Source: Nitrososphaerota archaeon
GTDB taxonomy: Archaea; Thermoproteota; Nitrososphaeria; Nitrososphaerales; UBA57
DNA: 9,396 nucleotides
NCBI GenBank assembly: GCA_016180375.1
Contig: JACPBJ010000008.1
Coordinates: 1 to 9,396, forward strand
Reading direction: 5' to 3'
Part shown: piece by piece, positions 1-5,658 of the stretch
Position numbering within the stretch: position 1 is the stretch's first letter
Layout: every line of letters starts with the position of its first letter
The notes under the pieces: model-generated
The model's database searches: none
Seen by the model: only the letters and a program-made list of their open reading frames with translations
What the model was told of the DNA's origin: nothing
Made by a program: the position numbers and the translations under genes

Positions 1-573
1 ACAGTCGTTGGAATCAGCACAGAAGATGGGGTAGTGCTGGGAGCAGAGAAGAGAATATCCTACGGAACCTTTGTCGTCAGCAAAACTGGAAAGAAGGTTT
101 TCAAAATCTCAGATTCCGTCGGGGCTGGATGCGCAGGATTAGTTGCGGATATGCAGGTATTGATGAGAGAAATGGCTGCTTATGTCAAGCTTCTCGAGTT
201 TGATTTGAGGAGACCTGTGCCTCCAAATTCCGTTGCCAAATTGATGTCTGTGATAATGTTCGAGAGACGATATTTCCCGTTTCTCACTCAGGTTATCGTT
301 GCCGGGGTAGATGGCAAGCCTACTGTTTATGTGCTTGACCCTCTGGGCTCTGTTATCCCTGATGAATATGCAGCAGTTGGTTCTGGTGCCGAAACGGCAA
401 TTGGAATCATTGAAGCGGCATACAGTAGAGAGATGAGCCTCAAGGATGCGAAGGAACTTGCTATTAAATCGATAAAATCAGCGATACAAAGAGATGCTGC
501 TAGCGGTGACGGCGTCGACTTGATTACGATAACGAAGAAGGGCTTGCACGAAGAGACTATACCCTTGAAGTAG
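1..573 (+). CDS. psmB: 20S proteasome beta subunit, 5'-truncated by window edge
   Basis: Catalytic subunit of the archaeal 20S proteasome, an N-terminal nucleophile threonine hydrolase that degrades unfolded proteins in the cytoplasm. The frame is open from base 1 and begins TVVGIS, which aligns to mature residues 2-7 of archaeal beta subunits (TTTVGI in Thermoplasma), so the propeptide and Thr1 lie just outside. On that numbering the other active-site positions are present: Glu17 (GAEKR), Lys33 (KTGKK), Ser129 in AVGSGAE, and Asp166 and Ser169 in QRDAASGDG. About 190 residues are visible, close to a full mature subunit. FERRYFPFLTQ and LDPLGSVIPDEYAAVGSG resemble the catalytically active beta type of TACK archaea. 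An internal GTG at 34 is not the real start, since homology extends upstream of it. The gene ends with TAG and a 101-base gap follows. Whether Thr1 is really present cannot be seen here. Confidence 0.95.
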   Translation, partial: TVVGISTEDGVVLGAEKRISYGTFVVSKTGKKVFKISDSVGAGCAGLVADMQVLMREMAAYVKLLEFDLRRPVPPNSVAKLMSVIMFERRYFPFLTQVIVAGVDGKPTVYVLDPLGSVIPDEYAAVGSGAETAIGIIEAAYSREMSLKDAKELAIKSIKSAIQRDAASGDGVDLITITKKGLHEETIPLK

Positions 574-589
574 TCACTCGCTAACTGTG

Positions 590-604
590 CAAAATTCGAT
601 TTTG
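590..604 (+). terminator. weak AT-rich hairpin after the proteasome gene
   Basis: CAAAAT (590-595) and ATTTTG (599-604) are perfect inverted complements around a TCG loop, starting 17 bases after the psmB stop; a flanking G-T wobble would add one pair. The right arm supplies four T residues. Archaeal termination depends mainly on T-rich tracts, and this one is short, so a role as terminator is only a possibility. A second imperfect inverted repeat, CTAAC (616-620) with GTTAG (630-634), lies just downstream. Confidence 0.2.
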
Positions 605-639
605 TGAAGCTCGTACTAACCTCTTCAATGTTAGGCTGC

Positions 640-649
640 AAACTTAAAT
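640..649 (+). promoter_or_regulatory. TATA-like box of the MoxR operon
   Basis: AAACTTAAAT lies in the only sizeable intergenic gap, centred about 28-30 bases before the GTG at 675. Archaeal TATA boxes sit roughly 26 bases before the transcription start, so initiation would fall at or within a few bases of the GTG. The 675 gene has no Shine-Dalgarno sequence and an in-frame TAA immediately before its start codon. Both facts fit a leaderless mRNA starting here. The match to the archaeal TATA consensus is moderate and no clear BRE purine run is seen. Confidence 0.45.
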
Positions 650-674
650 CCTCCTGATTACGGTTCAGACCTAA

Positions 675-1538
675 GTGGCAAAGCAGCTCTTTCCGAAGGT
701 AGTAGGCGGCATCGCCATAACGTGCTCATTCATCATATTGTTCTTCCTGCTTCTGAATCTTCAAGCAGCTGCGTTGGCACTGCAGGGAAATCAATCCAAT
801 TCAAACGGGAACCCAAGGCTTGGAGGAGGGGTATCACAGCAGGCTCTGCTGACACTAGCGGTAAGGGTAACTCTGGTTCAAGATGAGGCGCCATATCTGA
901 GGCTCTTGTCTAGCTTGCCTGTTCAGATTTCATGGCATAACTTCAATCCCAATACAGGGAAGATGGAAACTTTTTCGGTTGCAGGTACTACCGATGACAG
1001 AGGGAGGGCATTATTCCGCCTCTCTCCTGGAAATTACTCACTTGTTGTTAGTTGGAACGGAGTAAGAGGGAACAGGTCAATTTACATCAATCCAGAGCAG
1101 AGATTTAATCAAGTTGACTGGACTGTTCAAAGGGAAACGATCTCTTCATACACGCTCGAGTTCAAGGACTCTAGAGGCGATGGAAGGATAATTGCTGGGG
1201 AAAAGGTGAGTCTCACATACCGCAGTGACAAGCCCATAAGAAACCCATCTCTAGTTGAAATGAGAGTGGACAATCCGAACGCTCAGAGGATTTTGGGAGC
1301 CAGACCCTCACAGAAAGTTGCAAGTCTAGCAGTTGTAGGGCTTGTCAATCTTGGAGGGCAATCACTCATAGAGCTAACTCCTATAGACCCTCTAGTGATA
1401 TTAGAACTCGATCCAGATGCTCTTCCAAGAGCGGCGATCTATAGCGTGAGAGTTGAAGGATCCCCGGTCATTCCTATTCAGGAACGTGTCATACCTGGCA
1501 GGCCTGCACAACCAGTAGGAGCGGAGGACCTTCCGTGA
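675..1538 (+). CDS. membrane-anchored beta-sandwich surface protein, first gene of MoxR operon
   Basis: A 287-residue protein of unknown specific function. Residues 9-36 form one long hydrophobic segment after MAKQLFPK, either an N-terminal anchor or a signal peptide; the rest should face outside. A Gln/Asn/Gly-rich linker (38-55) leads into a beta-rich region. Residues 105-130 (TTDDRGRALFRLSPGNYSLV) have the shape of carboxypeptidase regulatory-like or prealbumin-like domains, where a Gly-rich turn precedes a strand ending in GxYxLxV. A second beta domain spans about 155-262, followed by a Pro-rich tail. Three N-glycosylation sequons occur (N39, N120, N133). The GTG start is the first possible one, because an in-frame TAA directly precedes it. 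No Shine-Dalgarno site is seen, consistent with leaderless translation. Bat-type operons also encode Ig-like membrane proteins, so a substrate or scaffold role at the cell surface is plausible but inferred. Confidence 0.8.
   Translation: MAKQLFPKVVGGIAITCSFIILFFLLLNLQAAALALQGNQSNSNGNPRLGGGVSQQALLTLAVRVTLVQDEAPYLRLLSSLPVQISWHNFNPNTGKMETFSVAGTTDDRGRALFRLSPGNYSLVVSWNGVRGNRSIYINPEQRFNQVDWTVQRETISSYTLEFKDSRGDGRIIAGEKVSLTYRSDKPIRNPSLVEMRVDNPNAQRILGARPSQKVASLAVVGLVNLGGQSLIELTPIDPLVILELDPDALPRAAIYSVRVEGSPVIPIQERVIPGRPAQPVGAEDLP
1523..1527 (+). promoter_or_regulatory. Shine-Dalgarno site for the 1535 gene
   Basis: GGAGG within the end of the upstream gene, 7 bases before the GTG at 1535. It fixes the start of the DUF4129-like gene at the GTGA overlap. 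Confidence 0.75.
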
Positions 1539-2047
1539 TAGCTTATCCCTTCGGGCTTTCGCCGATCTTGCAGGGCATGTTCGTGGCTATAGTGTCACTT
1601 GCGGCTGTTACCGTTGCTGGTTTGGTCTATCCAGTAATTCGGGGAAGAGCAGGCCTCGAAGAGGAGGAAGCTGGAGGGGTAGCAGGGAAGGAGTACCGCT
1701 ATCACTACGGTAGCAAGGAAACGCTAGAGAGGTTGAGGAGAATGCGGGAAGAGGGTCAATTCTCTGAAGGCGTGATAATGGCATACAGAGCGTTAAGAAA
1801 CCTGTTGCCTAAGGCTAATGTGCTTTCTCAGAACAAGGGCAATACCGAATTTGAAATAATAAGTGAGACGATCAAAACATCACCAGAGCTGCATGATGTG
1901 GCTCAGCCAATATTGCAGGCTTACGAATATTACGAAAGAGCAAGGTTTGCAAAGCAGGTGAGTGTCAATGAATTCGAAAAAGCTATTACCATACTCGATA
2001 AAATCTACTCAAACCCTGCAGTGAAACAGAAACCGAGGGGGAACTGA
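1535..2047 (+). CDS. single-pass membrane protein with DUF4129-like helical domain
   Basis: A 170-residue protein with one membrane helix (about 13-35, ending at VYPVIRGR), an acidic linker with EEEE (42-45), and a helical soluble domain that by the positive-inside rule should be cytoplasmic. The domain has the outline of DUF4129: an EGVIMAYRALRNLLP helix (78-92), a GNTEFEIISETI segment (102-113) in the place where that family has its P.E.-type helix, and AYEYYERARFAKQVSVNEFE (129-148), matching the family's LYERARYG-like helix. DUF4129 occurs alone or at the C terminus of TgpA-like membrane transglutaminases, often beside MoxR and DUF58 genes, as here. The GTG start overlaps the previous stop and has a good ribosome site 7 bases upstream. 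The family call rests on motif pattern and context, and would need a profile search. Biochemical role unknown; likely a partner of the DUF58/MoxR module. Confidence 0.75.
   Translation: MIAYPFGLSPILQGMFVAIVSLAAVTVAGLVYPVIRGRAGLEEEEAGGVAGKEYRYHYGSKETLERLRRMREEGQFSEGVIMAYRALRNLLPKANVLSQNKGNTEFEIISETIKTSPELHDVAQPILQAYEYYERARFAKQVSVNEFEKAITILDKIYSNPAVKQKPRGN
2035..2041 (+). promoter_or_regulatory. Shine-Dalgarno site favouring a CTG start at 2049
   Basis: GAGGGGG lies 7 bases before CTG at 2049, the same spacing as the GGAGG sites before the 1535 and 7878 (minus) starts. It is 31 bases from the ATG at 2073, too far to serve that codon. It is the main sequence argument for the non-canonical start. 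Confidence 0.55.
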
Positions 2048-2048
2048 T

Positions 2049-2411
2049 CTGGTCGATTACCTCTTCTTTGCTATGGTTGGCATTACTTTCGGTATTGGCA
2101 TTTACACGAGGCGTCTGCTCAAGAGATACTCAAGAAGGGTTGAGGAAGAATCATTTGAGGAGAAGAGCGAAGCTGCTAAAGGGCTGCTGAAATTGAGTGC
2201 CAAGAACCCTGATTACTATGGAGCTGTAGAAGTGATAAGAGACGAAGCCGTACAGGCTCTTTCAAGACACAAAGGTTTCGACAGCTACTATTCATCTTTG
2301 AGCTCTATTATAAACAGGGGCAACGACATTTTGAATAAAGGAACCGTCAGCAAGGAGAAGTTTATTGAGGTGCAGAGTACATTTCTCCGACTAGCCGCAC
2401 AGAAAAAGTGA
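2049..2411 (+). CDS. small single-pass membrane protein with helical cytoplasmic domain, probable CTG start
   Basis: No family recognised. From CTG at 2049 it has 120 residues; from the first ATG (2073) it has 112. The frame closes upstream at TGA 2022-2024, and between there and 2073 no ATG, GTG or TTG lies in frame. CTG adds (L/M)VDYLFFA and completes a membrane helix running to GITFGIGIY, before the basic stretch TRRLLKRYSRR; the ATG form cuts that helix roughly in half. The rest is helical and charged, with SYYSSLSSIINRGNDILNKG and VSKEKFIEVQSTFLRLA. This layout (one helix, basic flank, helical domain ending in a VSxxxF helix) parallels the preceding DUF4129-like protein and may mark a divergent paralogue. 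It sits 1 base after the upstream stop and overlaps the MoxR start by 4 bases, so it is probably an accessory membrane subunit of the same assembly. Confidence 0.7.
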   Translation: MVDYLFFAMVGITFGIGIYTRRLLKRYSRRVEEESFEEKSEAAKGLLKLSAKNPDYYGAVEVIRDEAVQALSRHKGFDSYYSSLSSIINRGNDILNKGTVSKEKFIEVQSTFLRLAAQKK

Positions 2412-3391
2412 GAAAAATGGTTGAATTGTTAGCCCAAAAAATGTATGAAAAACTGCAAAACGAGATGTCGAAGACGATAGTAGGTAAGAGCGATGTTGTA
2501 AGACTGCTTGTCATCGCGTTGCTCTCTGATGGCCACGTTCTGTTGGAGGGAGTTCCTGGCGTCGCAAAGACGTTAATTGCAAAATCATTCTCAAAGTGCT
2601 TGGGGCTGAATTTCAAAAGAATTCAGCTTACGCCTGATATGCTTCCTTCAGACATAACTGGAACTTTCACTTACAACGTTCGTGACCAAGTCTTCGTCTT
2701 CAGGGAAGGGCCTGTGTTTGCAAATGTGATTCTTGCTGATGAAATCAACAGGGCAATTCCTAAGACTCAGTCAGCACTGCTCGAAGCGATGCAGGAGAAG
2801 CAGGTTACGGTTGAAGGCATTACTAAGAAACTCCCCGATCCATTCATAGTTCTGGCAACCCAGAACCCAGTCGAAATGCAGGGGACATATCCTCTTCCAG
2901 AGGCTCAGCTTGACAGATTCATGTTTCGCGTTATAATAATTACACCAGACCAAGAGGATGAAGTCGAAATACTCAGGAAATCCGTTGCCGGGATAGATCC
3001 TGAAGATCTTCAGACTATAGTGAATGTGAAGGAGATAATCGAAGCAAGGTACGAGACAAGAAAAGAAGTTACATCATCCAAGGAAGTCATGAACTATATC
3101 GTATCGTTGGTGAGCGCAACAAGGAAGGATGCAGAGAGAGTTATGCTAGGTGCGAGTCCCAGAGCCTCCGTACAGTTGTTGGCTGCAAGCAAGACGTTGG
3201 CAGCGATAAACGGAAGGAGTTATGTGACCCCAGACGATGTTAAACGCCTTGTCTTCCCTGCCCTCAACCACAGAATACTGCTAAACCCCGAGTACGTTCT
3301 GAGAACTGGAAACGTTGGCAGGCCGTTCGATTACGATGCATTGAACACAATAATTGCAGGTGCAGTTTCAACCGTAGAACCACCAAGATGA
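2408..3391 (+). CDS. MoxR-family AAA+ ATPase
   Basis: A 327-residue cytoplasmic ATPase of full family length, expected to form a ring that uses ATP to remodel or activate partner proteins. Visible motifs, numbered from the GTG: Walker A GVPGVAKT (48-55), the MoxR-typical RIQLTPDMLPSDITG (71-85), Walker B VILADEINRA (107-116, with Asp111-Glu112), sensor 1 LATQNP (149-154), the arginine-finger region PEAQLDRF (164-171), and sensor 2 GASPRAS (248-254). The C-terminal helical lid ends with SYVTPDDVKRLVFPALNHRI. All catalytic residues appear intact. The GTG at 2408 overlaps the previous stop as GTGA; an ATG three codons later (2417) is an equally possible start and neither has a clear Shine-Dalgarno site. 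MoxR proteins are typically paired with DUF58 or vWA proteins, and a DUF58 gene follows directly. Its client is unknown. Confidence 0.95.
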   Translation: MRKMVELLAQKMYEKLQNEMSKTIVGKSDVVRLLVIALLSDGHVLLEGVPGVAKTLIAKSFSKCLGLNFKRIQLTPDMLPSDITGTFTYNVRDQVFVFREGPVFANVILADEINRAIPKTQSALLEAMQEKQVTVEGITKKLPDPFIVLATQNPVEMQGTYPLPEAQLDRFMFRVIIITPDQEDEVEILRKSVAGIDPEDLQTIVNVKEIIEARYETRKEVTSSKEVMNYIVSLVSATRKDAERVMLGASPRASVQLLAASKTLAAINGRSYVTPDDVKRLVFPALNHRILLNPEYVLRTGNVGRPFDYDALNTIIAGAVSTVEPPR

Positions 3392-3394
3392 TAA

Positions 3395-4696
3395 ATGCTA
3401 ACAAAAAGAGGAATCGCAGTACTAAATTCGACGTTCATTCTTGGAGTACTAGCGAGTTTCGGCTTTGACCCTCTTTTCACTACCATAGCGCTGATTGTGG
3501 TAACGGTGCTGGCCGTTGAAACTATGCTCTACGCAAAGAGCCTCAGAGCGTTACGCCGAACCACCGCATCAAGAAAACTGTCTGCTGAAACGGCATTTGT
3601 TGGGGATAGCATTTCTGTTGATCCCGAAATTGAGAATGGGAGTAGGGCATCGCTGGGACCGATTGTTGTAAAGGATGGTACTCCGCAGGGGTTCAAGACG
3701 ATAATTCCGAATCAAGACTGGATCGTATCGATTGATGGACGTTCGAGTCATCTGCTTCACTATGAAATCGAGCCTCAACAAATTGGTGATTGGAACTTCG
3801 AAAGTGTAGAGGTTACACTGACGGACAGATTTGGGATCTTCAAAGCGGTAAGGGATGTCTCATGCAAATCCCTGATCAAGGTCTATCCAAGCATGAAGAA
3901 AGGAGAGGAGCTCCTCAAGGGACGGATACATCTTGGCATGAGGCCGATAAGACGCTCAGCCGTTACAACTCCTCAAGGTTCAGAGTTCAGTGGAATAAGG
4001 GAATACTATCCAACTGATGATGTTAGAACCATTGCTTGGAAGGCTATGGCCAGATCTCCAGCACACGAACCGAAGACAAAGCAGCACGAAAACGAGCAGG
4101 CCATAAACACGATTTTCGTAATTGGCAACTCAAAGAGATCTGGAGAAGGACTGGTTGGGGATAGAAAACTCGACAGGCTAGTGGAAACCGCAATTGTACT
4201 TGCTTATCTCTCTCTGAAGACAGGAGGTTCTTTCCATGTGGTCTACTCCAGAAATGGAAGGGTCGAATCTGCATCAGGAAGACCCCTCACTTTGGCCGCC
4301 AAACTATACAATATTGAGCCAGATCCTCATGCAAATATCGAGGCGTTGGTAAGGCATGGCGCCAAACTTGCATCATCGCGCTCATTAATGCTTGCAGCGG
4401 TAGATTCCCCGTTTCCACAAAAGATCGAAAGCTCTGCATACAAGGGAGCTTTTGCGGCCAACCATTTCCTGCATGTTCTAGTGCTCGAAACTTCGAGTTT
4501 CTTCCCAATTGAAAGTCCTGACAAAACACTCGCACTTGCGAGGGATGTTATCGCTGCTCGAGAGATTGAGCATCTTAGGAGGCTGATAGCGGTTTGGGCA
4601 GAAGATGGCATTACTGCCCAAATTTGTAATAGACAGGATTTGCTGGCGAAAGCACTTGAAGTCTTCACAAACGCAGGAGTGATGATCGAAGCTTGA
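3395..4696 (+). CDS. DUF58 membrane protein (vWA-like), MoxR partner
   Basis: A 433-residue protein. Two hydrophobic helices lie close together at the N terminus (about 7-22 and 27-46), followed by a beta-rich segment with repeated strands (65-165) and the DUF58 signature at 195-220: GSEFSGIREYYPTDD then RTIAWKAMAR. Family members carry a degenerate von Willebrand A fold after the signature. Here the strand at 238-250 reads NTIFVIGNSKRSG where related proteins usually show a DxSxS-type metal site, so the Asp seems to be replaced by Gly. Helices such as LDRLVETAIVLAYLSLKTGG (259-278) fit the vWA-like core. The ATG is the first possible start because an in-frame TAA directly precedes it, 3 bases after the MoxR stop. 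Direct adjacency to MoxR supports a physical ATPase-partner pair at the inner face of the membrane. Function in archaea is not established. Confidence 0.9.
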   Translation: MLTKRGIAVLNSTFILGVLASFGFDPLFTTIALIVVTVLAVETMLYAKSLRALRRTTASRKLSAETAFVGDSISVDPEIENGSRASLGPIVVKDGTPQGFKTIIPNQDWIVSIDGRSSHLLHYEIEPQQIGDWNFESVEVTLTDRFGIFKAVRDVSCKSLIKVYPSMKKGEELLKGRIHLGMRPIRRSAVTTPQGSEFSGIREYYPTDDVRTIAWKAMARSPAHEPKTKQHENEQAINTIFVIGNSKRSGEGLVGDRKLDRLVETAIVLAYLSLKTGGSFHVVYSRNGRVESASGRPLTLAAKLYNIEPDPHANIEALVRHGAKLASSRSLMLAAVDSPFPQKIESSAYKGAFAANHFLHVLVLETSSFFPIESPDKTLALARDVIAAREIEHLRRLIAVWAEDGITAQICNRQDLLAKALEVFTNAGVMIEA

Positions 4697-5658
4697 AAGT
4701 CTCCCCAGCTCTAATCACTCTCTTCGTTGCGATGGCACTGCCGTACCTTTCACTTATGATACTTTCGAACTACTTTGGATATCTCGGGCTCATCGTAAAC
4801 ACGCTTTTCGAGGGAAGATTGTATTCAATTTCAACCTTGATGGCGATCGGGTCTGTCTTCGCTTACGTAATCAGAGTTTCAAAGGGATCTGGAGCGCTGC
4901 AAGATGGTTTGATCATTCTGACACTTACGGTACCTGTAGTGTTACCGTCGCTCCTCATGGTTGGACTGCTTCTTTCTCCCTTTCAAGATCAGCTTCCCAA
5001 ATACTTCTCCTCTGCAGCTGATCTATACCTGATTGGAATTGCAAGTTTGGCGATGGTACTTCCGTTGCTGGGCGTTGTGAACCACGCATCAGTCGTCTTT
5101 ATGCAAAAGGGTAGCGCTGCAGGAGCTGTCTTAATGACAATGGTGAACTACGGACTTGTAGCTTTCGTCGGACTCGCAGGCTCGGGTCCTATCCCAGCAG
5201 GCTTGTCAAGCAGAGCGCTACAGATAATTGGCGCCAGAATACTCGTGGATTCGTTCTTCACGTTGCAATCAATTCTTGCCAGTGTCATAGGGATACCTCT
5301 CGCTGCTGGAACGCCGAGAAGTGCCCCTTGGCTTGCAAGCCCAGATAGAATATGGACTGCAACATTATTTGCCGTGGCCTCGGCAGTATACTTCTACTAC
5401 AGGCTCTATCAGAAGAGGGCCGAGGAGGAAGGGGCAAGAGCTCTGAAGAAGGAAGGGGGCCCTATAGTGACAAGCCTTCACAGCATCGGTTTTGCGATCT
5501 TCCTTGCCGTGCTCATCGACACAGGGTTGATATTCGTCATCCTCTTTGCAACTCAGCAGCTGCAGATAGCAGTTGAGCTTACAATGGTGCTGGCAATGGC
5601 TACGGTAATATTGCTCGGATTCGCGGATAGGCTGATGCCTTGGTGGTTTGGTAGATGA
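4693..5658 (+). CDS. polytopic membrane protein of the MoxR operon, family unknown
   Basis: A 321-residue, strongly hydrophobic protein with about eight or nine membrane helices, near residues 5-25, 45-62, 72-95, 108-130, 140-163, 178-203, 220-238, 262-286 and 289-312. A charged loop, YQKRAEEEGARALKKEGG (239-256), separates the last two helices and probably lies in the cytoplasm. I recognise no catalytic motif and no transporter family. Its place in the operon corresponds to the multi-pass N-terminal part of TgpA-like proteins in related bacterial sets, but no transglutaminase Cys-His-Asp region follows. The TTG start overlaps the DUF58 stop as TTGA; GGAG at 4676-4679 lies 13 bases upstream, rather far, so translation is probably coupled to the upstream gene. 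An ATG at codon 14 would cut the first helix, which favours TTG. Likely the membrane core of the assembly, by inference. Confidence 0.8.
   Translation: MKVSPALITLFVAMALPYLSLMILSNYFGYLGLIVNTLFEGRLYSISTLMAIGSVFAYVIRVSKGSGALQDGLIILTLTVPVVLPSLLMVGLLLSPFQDQLPKYFSSAADLYLIGIASLAMVLPLLGVVNHASVVFMQKGSAAGAVLMTMVNYGLVAFVGLAGSGPIPAGLSSRALQIIGARILVDSFFTLQSILASVIGIPLAAGTPRSAPWLASPDRIWTATLFAVASAVYFYYRLYQKRAEEEGARALKKEGGPIVTSLHSIGFAIFLAVLIDTGLIFVILFATQQLQIAVELTMVLAMATVILLGFADRLMPWWFGR

Noticed and set aside
4327..4668. Minus-strand 113-codon frame in the DUF58 gene
   Set aside because: Antisense to a conserved gene, with no homology signal or start context.
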